A stretch of DNA of 41,005 nt from the NCBI GenBank assembly GCA_016212045.1, contig JACRHO010000114.1:1-41005 (forward strand). The letters run 5' to 3'. Positions 33,134-41,005 of this stretch are shown in pieces; position 1 is the first letter of the stretch, and each line of letters opens with the position of its first letter. Source of the stretch: Candidatus Omnitrophota bacterium (GTDB lineage: Bacteria > Omnitrophota > Gorgyraeia > Gygaellales > Profunditerraquicolaceae). A program made the position numbers and the translations under genes. Below the pieces are notes generated by a model. That model was not told the origin of the DNA. It was given only the letters and a program-made list of their open reading frames with translations, and did not search any database.

Positions 33134-34115
33134 CGGGATTATAAATGACTATCTGACTGCCGGTCTCTTCAAACTGAAAAGGAACCATTAAAAGTTTTTT
33201 TAACCTTTCTTTAATCCGGGGCTGATCTTCAGGCCTAGCGTGGATTAACATAAAACCGCCACCGCCAGCACCCAGGATCTTGCCCCCTAAGGCACCTGCC
33301 CCTAAGGCAACATCATAAATTTCATTGATATGGTTATTAGATACCATGACCGAAAAACTACGTTTTAATCTCCAGGCGTCGTGTAGAAGCTTGCCAAATT
33401 GACCGATATCGGTATCACTATCTAAAATTGATACGGCCTGATTTACCATGCTAGACATAGCGCTTAATTCCTTTTGCATCTTAGGGATTCGATTAATCTG
33501 TTCTTTAGCAATATCCGAGGCTATTCTGGAAAACCCGGTAAAGAAAAGCATCGAGTGCGCCTGTAGCTCACGTAATCTCTCCTTTGCTAAAATTACAGGC
33601 GTAACTTCAAAAGAATTATCGATATTAAAGTTTATCTTTCTAAAGCCACCAAAGGCAGCCGATATCTGATCCTGAGAGCCTACATTTTCCTTGATCATTT
33701 CCTGTTCGATATATATGGCTTCTTGTGCTAATCTTTGCTTGGTAACCATCTGGCCCCTTAACGCATACAATGCATGCAATAGACCTACTGTGAAAGCCGA
33801 ACTTGAGCCCAGGCCGGATCTCGCCGGTAAATCGCCATCGTGATGTATCTCCAGACCTTCCGAAATATTTAAAAATCTAAAAACCTCTCTAACTGCGGGA
33901 TGGATAATTTCGTTGACCTCATTGGCGTGTTCAGACTTAGAATATACAATCCTATGTTTGTATTCAAAGAACGGCGGTAAGCGCCTGCAACTGATATAAC
34001 AATATTTATCTATGGTTGTAGAAAGTACGACCCCTCCATTTTCTTTATACCAGCTGGGATAATCTGTACCTCCTCCGAAGAAGGAAATTCTAAACGGCGT
34101 TCTGCTCATTATCAT
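33123..34115 (-). CDS. hddA: GHMP-family sugar kinase (HddA-like, heptose-7-phosphate kinase)
   Basis: The 330-residue protein opens with SRTPFRISFFGGGTDYPSW, typical of the HddA/fucokinase-like GHMP group, contains the ATP-binding loop LPARSGLGSSSAF (96-108), and ends with LGAGGGGFMLI. HddA phosphorylates D-glycero-D-manno-heptose-7-phosphate at C1. The overlap with the HddC-like gene supports this, though a kinase for another sugar cannot be excluded. A good ribosome binding site (AGGAG, 6 bases before ATG 34115) is present, so this gene may be translated at a high rate. It lies 21 bases after the preceding SDR gene. Confidence 0.78.
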   Translation of the reverse strand: MIMSRTPFRISFFGGGTDYPSWYKENGGVVLSTTIDKYCYISCRRLPPFFEYKHRIVYSKSEHANEVNEIIHPAVREVFRFLNISEGLEIHHDGDLPARSGLGSSSAFTVGLLHALYALRGQMVTKQRLAQEAIYIEQEMIKENVGSQDQISAAFGGFRKINFNIDNSFEVTPVILAKERLRELQAHSMLFFTGFSRIASDIAKEQINRIPKMQKELSAMSSMVNQAVSILDSDTDIGQFGKLLHDAWRLKRSFSVMVSNNHINEIYDVALGAGALGGKILGAGGGGFMLIHARPEDQPRIKERLKKLLMVPFQFEETGSQIVIYNPDGF

Positions 34116-34136
34116 CTTTGACTCCTTTGTAATTTA

Positions 34137-34931
34137 CTATCTAATCTCACCTAAATATCTCAGTAATATTCTCTCGGAACTAAGTTGGAATGTCGGGTAA
34201 ACAGCAGAAACCTTCTTGTTAGATATTTTACCTATATTATAGAGGTATCTGCCGAATTTTACTTTCTTTCCTAGAATTTTTACTGTTTCGCAAAGTAATA
34301 TATTTTTAGAAGAGGCGAGATTATATATCCCCATAAGATCTTTTTCTATGGACAACTTTATGAATTCTAATACATCCTCATACCTAATATAATTGAACAT
34401 GGAGCGGGAGTTAAGACCGACTGCCGGAAATTTATCTTTAATTATTCTGGAAAGCGTATTCTGTCTTGTATATCGGCCAAGCAGACTCGTTGGTCTTAAG
34501 ATCAAATAATTATTACAATATTTTTTTATAATTGCTTCAGAAATTATCTTGGTTATCGCATATATCCCACACAGGGAATCTATTTTTATAACTTCGTTTT
34601 CTAAATGAATTTTGCCATTTTTAGGATAGACATCTGCCGATGAAATAAATATAAATTTCTTGTGGGGTATCTCAACGAGCTTTTGGGTTAGGTATACATT
34701 ATCACTAAAATAGGAAAATAAATTATCTGAATTAATTTCTCTGTTCGTATTAAAGGCGCAATGGATTATTATACTCAGGCCACTGCGCCTGAATTTTTTA
34801 AAATAACGGTTGGAGGAACTACGCGATAACCCATAGCCTCCTATTTCTTCATGAATATATCTGCCTAATCCGCTTAAAACTCCGGTCGTCAGTATATTCT
34901 CGGCTGTCCTCGTACTAGCTAAATTAGTCAT
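34137..34931 (-). CDS. Short NAD-dependent epimerase/dehydratase-like SDR
   Basis: The 264-residue product is shorter than the usual 310-340 residues of this family. ENILTTGVLSGLGRYI is a weak version of the TGxxGxxG nucleotide motif, FIFISSADVYP supplies the serine, and YAITK the Tyr-Lys pair. About 30 residues after the first strand are shorter or basic (SRSSSNRYFKKFRRSG) compared with relatives. It overlaps the upstream SDR by 8 bases. It may be a reductase or epimerase acting on the GDP-sugar of this region, or a degenerating copy; the intact Tyr-Lys pair favours a working enzyme. Substrate unknown. Confidence 0.7.
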   Translation of the reverse strand: MTNLASTRTAENILTTGVLSGLGRYIHEEIGGYGLSRSSSNRYFKKFRRSGLSIIIHCAFNTNREINSDNLFSYFSDNVYLTQKLVEIPHKKFIFISSADVYPKNGKIHLENEVIKIDSLCGIYAITKIISEAIIKKYCNNYLILRPTSLLGRYTRQNTLSRIIKDKFPAVGLNSRSMFNYIRYEDVLEFIKLSIEKDLMGIYNLASSKNILLCETVKILGKKVKFGRYLYNIGKISNKKVSAVYPTFQLSSERILLRYLGEIR

Positions 34932-35886
34932 GCTTTTTTATATTATCTATATACCACTGCATAGTCTTTCTTATTCCATCGTCCAGGGAAACTTTAGGGG
35001 CCCATCCAAAATCCATATTGGCCCTGCCGGTATCAAGACACACCTTCGTCGGTATATTTGGTTTAGACAAATCGTATTCTATCCTTATCGCTTTTCCAGA
35101 GTGGTCGATAATCTTTTGCACCAGTTCTTTTATAGATATGGGGCTTCCGTATCCTATATTATATAAACCGAATTGCTTCTTTTGTTTGTCTATGGCCATT
35201 TCAACAAAATTAACTAAATCGTCAATATAAAGCAGATCTCTTGCTTCTTCGCCTGCGCCCCAAACTATAATCTTGTCGCCGTTTTTAGCAGTCATCACTT
35301 TAGTTAAAGTAGCGGCAAAAACATGTGATTTCTCCAATTCGAATTTATCATAAGGGCCATAAATATTAGAATGCCTGATTACGGTATATTTGGTATTTCC
35401 TATTCTGGAATAGAACTCACACATCTTCTCAATATAAACCTTGGTCCAACCTACGCCGAAATAACTCGGAAAAATTTCTTGGTTAGCATCAAAGTCGGTT
35501 TCTTTTATAGGGGTATCGCTGGATTGATACATCACCGTACAACTAAAAAATATTACCTGCGAAACCTGATATTCATGCGCTGCCCTGAATATAAGAGAAT
35601 TCATTACGCTATTATCGGTAACATGATAGTATGGTTTATTAATAATATCCTTTGCTCCGGAAGTAGTTGCGGCTGCCTGAATGACGATATCCATCCCTTT
35701 TACTGCCCTGGCAACATCCTCTTTATCCGTGAGGTCTGTTTTTAGCATTTTAATTTTAGGATGTTCTAATGGCGGTGATTCAAGATGTGTCCCGTAAACA
35801 TCAAAATCATCCCTATCGGCAAAATACTCTGCCATATTCCTGCCGATAAATCCCGTAGCGCCGCATATCAAAAGTTTTCTTTTCAT
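34924..35886 (-). CDS. Fucose-synthase-like SDR lacking the active-site Tyr
   Basis: A 320-residue extended SDR with CGATGFIGR (8-16), FFSCTVMY, and HSNIYGPYDKFELEKSHV, a segment shared with GDP-fucose-synthase-like enzymes. The catalytic lysine is Lys149 in GVGWTK, but the residue four places before it is Val145 instead of Tyr; the nearest tyrosine is Tyr142. The next gene upstream has the same kind of change. The protein may use a different acid, or act as an epimerase that does not need it. It overlaps its upstream neighbour by 4 bases and its downstream neighbour by 8. Substrate: probably a GDP-4-keto sugar, by context. Confidence 0.8.
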   Translation of the reverse strand: MKRKLLICGATGFIGRNMAEYFADRDDFDVYGTHLESPPLEHPKIKMLKTDLTDKEDVARAVKGMDIVIQAAATTSGAKDIINKPYYHVTDNSVMNSLIFRAAHEYQVSQVIFFSCTVMYQSSDTPIKETDFDANQEIFPSYFGVGWTKVYIEKMCEFYSRIGNTKYTVIRHSNIYGPYDKFELEKSHVFAATLTKVMTAKNGDKIIVWGAGEEARDLLYIDDLVNFVEMAIDKQKKQFGLYNIGYGSPISIKELVQKIIDHSGKAIRIEYDLSKPNIPTKVCLDTGRANMDFGWAPKVSLDDGIRKTMQWYIDNIKKHD

Positions 35887-36878
35887 AGGCTATTTATTTT
35901 TCTATCCTTATCGATAAAAACATTGTACCTTTTATAGGTTATGTCCTTATGCTGCAAATACCAATCCATGGTCTCCTTAATTCCTTCTTCGATAGATATG
36001 CTTGGCCTAAAACCCAAAGATTCGGCTCTGGATACATCCATCAGCCTCTTTCTGTCGCCCGAGGGCTTAGATATATCCCAAACTATCTTTGGTTTAACCT
36101 TCATATTGCCTACGATAATTTCAACAATATCCTTAATACTTACTTCCTTACCGCTGCCAAGGTTAACAGGCAGCGAAGGCATCTTTTCTAAAATTAAAAA
36201 CATACCTCTGGCCACATCTCTGGCGTGAATAAAGTCCCTGATCTGCGAGCCATCGCCCCAGACTACCAGAGGGTTTTCCCCGTCTAAGGCGCGCTTAATC
36301 AAGGAGGGTATAACCATGGCATTCTGCGGGTCAAAATTGTCATACGGCCCATAGACATTAGCAGGCCGGACAATAGCGATATCATTCCAGCCATATTCAA
36401 TCTTATATGCCTCTGCCTGAAGTTCTCCCATACGCTTGGCCCAACCGGCAAACCTGTCATTTTGCGAAGGAAATGTGCTCCAGACATCATCCTCATGAAA
36501 AATTTCGGCTGGTGAATAAACTCCGATGCTGCTAGTATAAAGATACTTCTTGGCCTTGGATAGGCGCGCTGCCTCCATCATATTGGTGTTGAACATAATT
36601 GTTGGCACAAAAAAACTGGCCGGCTTTTTTGCGGTCATCGCCGGAGAACCTTTAATGCCGGCAAGCTGAAAGACGTAATCCATCCCCTCGCATGCCTTAA
36701 GGCAATTCTCTAAATGAGACAAATCCAGACGCATAAATTCTGCCTGCGGGTGGGCGCGGGAAGGGTCATCCAAGGAAGCAATCCTTACTCTTGAGCCCTC
36801 TTTTAATAATATTTCAACCAAGGGCATTCCTATCAGACCTGTCCCGCCGGTTACGAGAATTTTTTTAGCTTTATACAT
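35883..36878 (-). CDS. Fucose-synthase-like SDR lacking the active-site Tyr
   Basis: The 331-residue protein has GGTGLIG (11-17), TSSIGVYSPAE, and RPANVYGPYDNFDPQNAMVIP, which is very close to the GDP-L-fucose-synthase family. The catalytic lysine is Lys148 in RFAGWAK, and the residue four places earlier is Ala144 where YxxxK enzymes have Tyr. The change is shared in kind with the downstream neighbour (34924-35886), so the two look like a functional pair or paralogs. It starts one base after the Gmd-like gene. It likely works on the 4-keto-6-deoxy product of that gene as an epimerase or reductase; this is inferred. Confidence 0.82.
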   Translation of the reverse strand: MYKAKKILVTGGTGLIGMPLVEILLKEGSRVRIASLDDPSRAHPQAEFMRLDLSHLENCLKACEGMDYVFQLAGIKGSPAMTAKKPASFFVPTIMFNTNMMEAARLSKAKKYLYTSSIGVYSPAEIFHEDDVWSTFPSQNDRFAGWAKRMGELQAEAYKIEYGWNDIAIVRPANVYGPYDNFDPQNAMVIPSLIKRALDGENPLVVWGDGSQIRDFIHARDVARGMFLILEKMPSLPVNLGSGKEVSIKDIVEIIVGNMKVKPKIVWDISKPSGDRKRLMDVSRAESLGFRPSISIEEGIKETMDWYLQHKDITYKRYNVFIDKDRKINSL

Positions 36879-36879
36879 T

Positions 36880-37872
36880 TTATTTGATTACCGTTGATAC
36901 CTTCCAGGGGCAGCGCGACAGCATATCCCTCCAATAATCCAGCAGATCTTTAAGCGTCTTCTCTAGCGGTATCTGCGGTTCCCAGCCGGTTTCATTCTTA
37001 AATTTATCTATACACGGTATCTGTAAGGTTACATCCGAAGGCCTAATCAGGCGGGGGTCAACCTTGATTTTAAATTTTTTCTTAGAAAAAGAAAGCATTA
37101 TATCTAAGGCTTCTTTTATCGTCATAGTGCGTATCCCTCCGATATTATAAACTTCGCCGGCCCTACATTTATTTATCATTATCCAGTAAGCCCTAACCGC
37201 ATCGCGCACATCGCAAAAAGTGCGCACGGATTTCAAATTACCCACATATATTACAGGTTCTTGCAAGCCCAACTCACCAGCGGCAGCCTGTTTAGCAAAA
37301 AACGACATCGCGAAAATATCTCCGCGCTTTGGGCCGGTATGCGTGAACATCCGGGTACGTATAGTCCTTATTTTATAAGACAACCAATATTGCAAAGCAA
37401 GCATGTCTTCGGCAACTTTACTGACTGCATAGGGAGACGCGGGCTTAAAAGAACATGTTTCTTTTATAGGTATATCTGCCTCACTTACCTGGCCGTAAAC
37501 TTCAGAGGATGAGCAAATGTGGACAATAGGATCAATTCCCGTAATTCTGACTGCCTCAAGGAGGTTAGCTGTTCCCAGTACATTTGTCGATAAAGTCTGT
37601 AAGGGAGAATTGAAACTCGTCAAGACATAACTCTGGGCAGCCAGATGGAAGATAACTTCTGGTTTTATCGCTTCAATATGCCGGATTAAAGAACTTAAAT
37701 CCAAAAGGTCTCCTTCCACCAAAGTTATTTTATTGTATATTTTACTTAAGTTGTCTCTCGGGCTCCTCCATCTGCATATTCCAAAAATTTCATGCTTTTC
37801 TTTAAGATTCACTATATATTCTGCTAAGTGGCTTCCGACAAAACCTGTTATGCCGGTAATTAAAATTTTCAT
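36880..37872 (-). CDS. GDP-mannose/GDP-heptose 4,6-dehydratase-like SDR
   Basis: A 330-residue extended SDR. GITGFVG (7-13) binds NAD(P); HICSSSEVYG holds the Ser/Glu residues; Tyr148 and Lys152 lie in SPYAVSK; FTHTGPKRGD is a hallmark of the Gmd/Rmd subgroup. WRSPRDNL near residue 36 suits a GDP-sugar and NADP. Gmd-type enzymes make GDP-4-keto-6-deoxymannose; relatives such as DmhA act on GDP-D-glycero-D-manno-heptose. Because HddA- and HddC-like genes are 3 kb away, either substrate is possible. The start has no clear ribosome binding site of its own beyond the 27-base gap, where a strong AGGGGG lies 8 bases before ATG 37872. Confidence 0.82.
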   Translation of the reverse strand: MKILITGITGFVGSHLAEYIVNLKEKHEIFGICRWRSPRDNLSKIYNKITLVEGDLLDLSSLIRHIEAIKPEVIFHLAAQSYVLTSFNSPLQTLSTNVLGTANLLEAVRITGIDPIVHICSSSEVYGQVSEADIPIKETCSFKPASPYAVSKVAEDMLALQYWLSYKIRTIRTRMFTHTGPKRGDIFAMSFFAKQAAAGELGLQEPVIYVGNLKSVRTFCDVRDAVRAYWIMINKCRAGEVYNIGGIRTMTIKEALDIMLSFSKKKFKIKVDPRLIRPSDVTLQIPCIDKFKNETGWEPQIPLEKTLKDLLDYWRDMLSRCPWKVSTVIK

Positions 37873-37899
37873 TAAGAAAACCCCCTCTTATTGTCTCAG

Positions 37900-38943
37900 C
37901 TAAAATGGGCCCTTAAACTCAACCTCTTCTATTTTTAATTTTGTATTCGGCCGCCAATGTTTTTTGCCCGGACGGCAAATCTGATACGCTTTCATGGCTA
38001 TGCTTTGAGCATTTGGATAAAAATACTTTTCTAGCGCGGGCGTAGTAGGACAAGTAGTATGGGCAAAGCCCATGCGCTGGGCAACGAATCCTTTTAGCTT
38101 ACTCTCAACCAGCAGCCGACTGATTATCTCTGCGCCTAGACCACAGGGAACCCAGGCATTATCTACGATAATCAACCTACCTGTTTTCTTGACTGATCTG
38201 GCAATTGTATCTATGTCCAAGGGGGCCAAACTTACAGGATCGATTACCTCTGCTCTTATGCCTGTTTCCTTGAATAAATAAATACTAGCCCTTAGACATT
38301 CAATCGCCATTTGAGAAATTCCTACCAAGGTAATATCTCGCCCCTTGGAAAGAATGCGGGCCTTACCAAAAGCCGTGGTATAGGGCTTAGCAGGGACATA
38401 ACTTTTCTGATAATACAAAAGTCTATGTTCTATAAAGATAACCGGATCATTATCCCTGATGGCATTAATCAGGCATCCCTTGGCATCATAAGGCGTGGAA
38501 GGAGCAATAATCTTTAATCCGGGGATATTCATAAATAAAGGATATATACTCTGGGAATGTTGAGGCCCCTGCCCCCAACTTTTACCGATAATAGAACGGA
38601 TGACAATGGGCACGGATACGCTTCCTCCAAACATATAACGCATCTTAGCAACCATATTTACTAATTGATTCATCGCCAAAAGCATAAAATCCATCCGGAT
38701 ATGGATATGTATCGGCCGCAATCCAGCAAGGGCAGCACCTATTGCTACACCGGTCATCGCATCCTCTGAAAGAGGAGTATCAAAAACCCGCGTAGGCCCG
38801 AATTTAGCCGCCAGGCCCTTGGTTGTCCCCAGAATAGCCTTGGGATCATCTACGCCTTGGCCTAAAACAATTACTGAAGGATCAATTGACATCTCCTGAT
38901 CAGTTGCTTCCCTGACTGCCTCTGGATAAGTTAAAATCCGCAT
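37900..38943 (-). CDS. Thiamine-diphosphate E1 beta-like subunit, catalytic Glu replaced
   Basis: The 347-residue protein aligns with the beta subunit of two-chain 2-oxoacid dehydrogenases from DTPLSEDAMTGVAIGAALAG through QLVNMVAKMRYMFGG and the C-terminal transketolase domain. In normal E1 beta chains a glutamate that contacts the aminopyrimidine N1' of ThDP follows GLRP by two residues (RPICE in human). Here the segment is RPIHIHIRMDF, so that position is Ile80, with histidines on both sides. Residues around it align without gaps. It overlaps its alpha partner by 1 base. No E2 or E3 gene is nearby, so the pair probably does not feed a lipoyl complex; a carbon-carbon ligation onto a keto-sugar is a possible role. 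Confidence 0.85.
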   Translation of the reverse strand: MRILTYPEAVREATDQEMSIDPSVIVLGQGVDDPKAILGTTKGLAAKFGPTRVFDTPLSEDAMTGVAIGAALAGLRPIHIHIRMDFMLLAMNQLVNMVAKMRYMFGGSVSVPIVIRSIIGKSWGQGPQHSQSIYPLFMNIPGLKIIAPSTPYDAKGCLINAIRDNDPVIFIEHRLLYYQKSYVPAKPYTTAFGKARILSKGRDITLVGISQMAIECLRASIYLFKETGIRAEVIDPVSLAPLDIDTIARSVKKTGRLIIVDNAWVPCGLGAEIISRLLVESKLKGFVAQRMGFAHTTCPTTPALEKYFYPNAQSIAMKAYQICRPGKKHWRPNTKLKIEEVEFKGPF

Positions 38944-39926
38944 TATAATGATTTTGCAAAAACGTCCTGATAAATTTTCTCTTTTGAGGGAAAAGGGCTT
39001 TTCTCGGCAAAGGAGAATGCCTCTTCTATCTCTACCTGAACCTTGGACTCTATTCTTTCCCTAGTCGCTGTACTTAAAAGTAAGCCTATTTCTTTTAATG
39101 GATCATTCTTTTTCCAACAAGAAACCTCATCTTCGCTGCGGTATCCTAAGTCAAAATCGTCATTAGGCCCAACGTGTTCTTTCCAGCGACAGGTAAGACA
39201 CTCTAAAAATGCAGGCCCCTTGCCCTGTCTTATCTTGGCAATATATTTATTAGCGGCTCTATAAATTTTAAATATATCGCCATCTCCTATCCTTTCCGAC
39301 GGCATCCCGTACGTCCTGGCGCGTATAAAGATGTTGTCGGAGTGATGGCGTTTTAAATGGTGCGAATGAATCGCGTAGGTATTATTTTCGCAGATAAATA
39401 ATATCGGTAATTTCTTAAGGGCGGCAAAGTTAAGGCTTTCGTGAAAAGCACCTTCGTCAACTGCGCCATCCCCAAAAAAAGCCGCTACCAAAGAATTGGA
39501 TTTTCTGTATCTTAGAGCATAGGCGTAACCGGTGGCCACGGGAATCATTGTACCTACGATTGCCGATGCTCCCATTATCCCGTGATTAGTATCAATAAGG
39601 TGCATCGAGCCACCTTTGCCTTTGGCACAACCTGTAACCTTGCCATAAAGTTCGGCGATCATCTTTTTCAAATCGCCTCCTTTGGCAAGATACATCGCAT
39701 GGCCCCGGTAAGTCCCGAATACCTTATCCTTAAGTCTTAGCGCTTCGCAGATACCCACAGAAACAGCTTCTTGGCCTATAGATAAATGAACCGGGCTTTT
39801 AATCTTGTCTGTAGGATAAATTCGGGCTATTTCTTCTTCGACTTTACGAATCCTATAAAGCGACCTATAGAATCTTTCCGTAAGCCCTAAGTTAATTTTG
39901 GATATCTTACTCATTTGTCTTGCCAT
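38943..39926 (-). CDS. Thiamine-diphosphate E1 alpha-like subunit
   Basis: The 327-residue protein is a complete E1 alpha-type chain. The ThDP/metal motif is GDGAVDEGAFHESLNFA starting at Gly152 and ending with Asn181-Asn182 in CENNTYAI, and GTYRGHAMYLAKGG and GGSMHL are in the expected places. It is followed directly by the beta-like gene (1-base overlap). Such pairs are normally part of pyruvate, acetoin or branched-chain dehydrogenases, but the neighbours here are all sugar genes. Two ATGs are possible: 39926, or 39914 (Met5), where ATGAGTAA gives an 8-base overlap with the fucose-synthase-like gene; the second is more typical. Function with the beta chain in sugar branching is an inference. 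Confidence 0.87.
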   Translation of the reverse strand: MARQMSKISKINLGLTERFYRSLYRIRKVEEEIARIYPTDKIKSPVHLSIGQEAVSVGICEALRLKDKVFGTYRGHAMYLAKGGDLKKMIAELYGKVTGCAKGKGGSMHLIDTNHGIMGASAIVGTMIPVATGYAYALRYRKSNSLVAAFFGDGAVDEGAFHESLNFAALKKLPILFICENNTYAIHSHHLKRHHSDNIFIRARTYGMPSERIGDGDIFKIYRAANKYIAKIRQGKGPAFLECLTCRWKEHVGPNDDFDLGYRSEDEVSCWKKNDPLKEIGLLLSTATRERIESKVQVEIEEAFSFAEKSPFPSKEKIYQDVFAKSL

Positions 39927-40845
39927 GTTGTAAATACCATTGATAAGTTTGAATTATGCCTTCTTTTAACGGCATCTTCGCCTTCCATCCCAGGACCGTA
40001 ATCTTAGAGATATCCAAGAGTTTCCTGGGGATGCCGTCAGGATAAGAGGTATCAAAAAGGATATCCCCGTCATAACCAACTATATTTTTAATTATCAATG
40101 CTAATTCCTTTATAGTTATATCCTGCCCGGTGCCTATATTTATAGGCATAGAGCTATCGTAACTTAACATCAAAAATAAACTGGCATCTGCAATATCTTG
40201 TACATAAATAAATTCTCTACGCTGTTGCCCAGAACCCCAGATAGTTACGGCAGGATGTTTTTTTAGCTTTGCCTCTTGGAATTTCCTTATCAGGGCCGGA
40301 ATCACATGCGAATCCTTAGAATTGAAATTGTCTCCCGGGCCGTAAGCATTCGCGGGTATAGCCGAGATAAAATTCACTTTATATTCTTTATTGTAGGCCT
40401 GGCACATTTTTATCCCGGCAATCTTAGCGATGGCGTAAGATTCATTGGTCGGCTCCAGCGGAGCGGATAATAAGTATTCTTCTTTCATCGGCTGAAGGGC
40501 CTGGCGAGGGTAACTACAGGCACTGCCAAAAAATAACAACTTTTTTACTCCCGAGATATAAGCACTATGAATAACGTTATTCTGAATTTGGGTATTTTCG
40601 TAAATAAACTGCGCCGGTAAGGATATATTGGTCTCGATGCCGCCAACCCTTGCCGCAGCCAAAATGACATAATCGGGTTTCTCTTTTTTAAAAAAATCCT
40701 CTACTTTCTGCTGGCGTAATAAATCCAGTTCCTTGCGGGACCTGGTAAGCAGATTGAGGTACCCTAATTCTCTTAGCCTATCCGTAATGGCAGAGCCGAT
40801 TAACCCGCCGTGCCCGGCAATATATATTTTTGCGTTATTATCCAT
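39907..40845 (-). CDS. fcl: GDP-L-fucose synthase-like epimerase/reductase
   Basis: The 312-residue protein fits Fcl/WcaG: IAGHGGLIGSAI (9-20), RKELDLL, LAAARVGGIETN, Ser108 and Cys110 in FFGSACSYP, Tyr137 and Lys141 in SYAIAK, and IPANAYGPGDNFNSKDSHVIPALI. All catalytic residues of the family are present, unlike two SDRs further down. The classic reaction converts GDP-4-keto-6-deoxy-mannose to GDP-L-fucose by 3,5-epimerisation and reduction; related enzymes act on GDP-heptose, and HddA/HddC-like genes in the locus make that an open alternative. It starts 9 bases after the end of the partial gene at the right edge and overlaps the E1 alpha gene by 20 bases. Confidence 0.87.
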   Translation of the reverse strand: MDNNAKIYIAGHGGLIGSAITDRLRELGYLNLLTRSRKELDLLRQQKVEDFFKKEKPDYVILAAARVGGIETNISLPAQFIYENTQIQNNVIHSAYISGVKKLLFFGSACSYPRQALQPMKEEYLLSAPLEPTNESYAIAKIAGIKMCQAYNKEYKVNFISAIPANAYGPGDNFNSKDSHVIPALIRKFQEAKLKKHPAVTIWGSGQQRREFIYVQDIADASLFLMLSYDSSMPINIGTGQDITIKELALIIKNIVGYDGDILFDTSYPDGIPRKLLDISKITVLGWKAKMPLKEGIIQTYQWYLQHGKTNE

Positions 40846-40854
40846 AGGTATACG

Positions 40855-41005
40855 TCAATCCTTTGCTAACGTCCTGCAAATATGCTTATTGTTGTAGATT
40901 TCCTCGAATTGCTGCAATTCTTCTAAACCCAGCCAGAATTCCTTGATATTATAAGCACCTACACGCCACTTTTTTAAAACGAGCCTATTAATCAGTTGGG
41001 GCATA
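40855..41005 (-). CDS. C-terminal end of an unidentified protein (5' end outside window)
   Basis: A reading frame open at the right edge runs to TGA at 40855, giving at least 49 residues that end NNKHICRTLAKD. An ATG lies at 41004, but it is not known whether it is a true start or an inner codon. The tail is basic, with WRVGAYNIKEFWLGLEELQ before it. I do not recognise the family. The stop is 9 bases before the fucose-synthase-like gene, so it belongs to the same operon. Confidence 0.5.
   Translation of the reverse strand, partial: MPQLINRLVLKKWRVGAYNIKEFWLGLEELQQFEEIYNNKHICRTLAKD

Overview
The window is one densely packed glycan-biosynthesis locus of about 41 kb. Every gene I can support lies on the minus strand, so the locus reads from position 41005 down to 1. 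Genes abut or overlap (typical 4-nt ATGA/GTGA, 8-nt or 11-nt overlaps) and there are no tRNA, rRNA, CRISPR, transposase or phage genes. The DNA is AT-rich (roughly 40% GC by eye) and uses the standard bacterial code. The mix of sugar-nucleotide enzymes, GT-C membrane glycosyltransferases and four cobalamin-binding-type radical SAM proteins suggests an uncultured Gram-negative-type bacterium; Omnitrophota or a similar lineage is my guess from gene style only, not something the sequence proves.

Upstream part (about 41-32 kb), nucleotide-sugar supply: a GDP-L-fucose-synthase-like reductase, an orphan two-subunit thiamine-diphosphate E1 (alpha and beta), a GDP-mannose/heptose 4,6-dehydratase-like SDR, three more SDRs, a heptose-7-phosphate-type GHMP kinase (HddA-like) and its nucleotidyltransferase (HddC-like). 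Together these suggest a GDP-linked 6-deoxy-hexose or 6-deoxy-heptose, possibly modified by the E1-like pair.

Middle part (about 32-15 kb), assembly and amino sugars: GT2, GT4 and GT-C glycosyltransferases, a DegT-fold protein in which the PLP lysine is replaced by histidine (3-dehydratase type), two genuine DegT aminotransferases, methyltransferases, two radical SAM proteins, a transglutaminase-like membrane-anchored protein, and a fused WbpB-like dehydrogenase/WbpD-like acetyltransferase. The fusion plus the aminotransferases would make a 2,3-diacetamido-type uronic acid.

Downstream part (about 15-1 kb), export and finishing: a methyltransferase, a Wzx-type flippase, a GT4, two more radical SAM proteins, a large GT-C enzyme, a third genuine aminotransferase, an SDR, an acetyltransferase, a polyprenyl-phosphate-type GT2, then a nitrilase-fold amidase overlapping a WbpG-type sugar amidotransferase, and a GT-C gene that runs off the left edge. 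The 5' end of a second, diverged flippase gene survives as a 36-codon relic just upstream of the methyltransferase.

Only one gap exceeds 80 bases (11567-11654) and it carries a good promoter-like sequence. The most unusual points are the nitrilase/WbpG pairing, the E1 beta subunit lacking the usual catalytic glutamate, the His-for-Lys DegT protein with a cysteine cluster, and the flippase relic. I could not recognise a Wzy polymerase.
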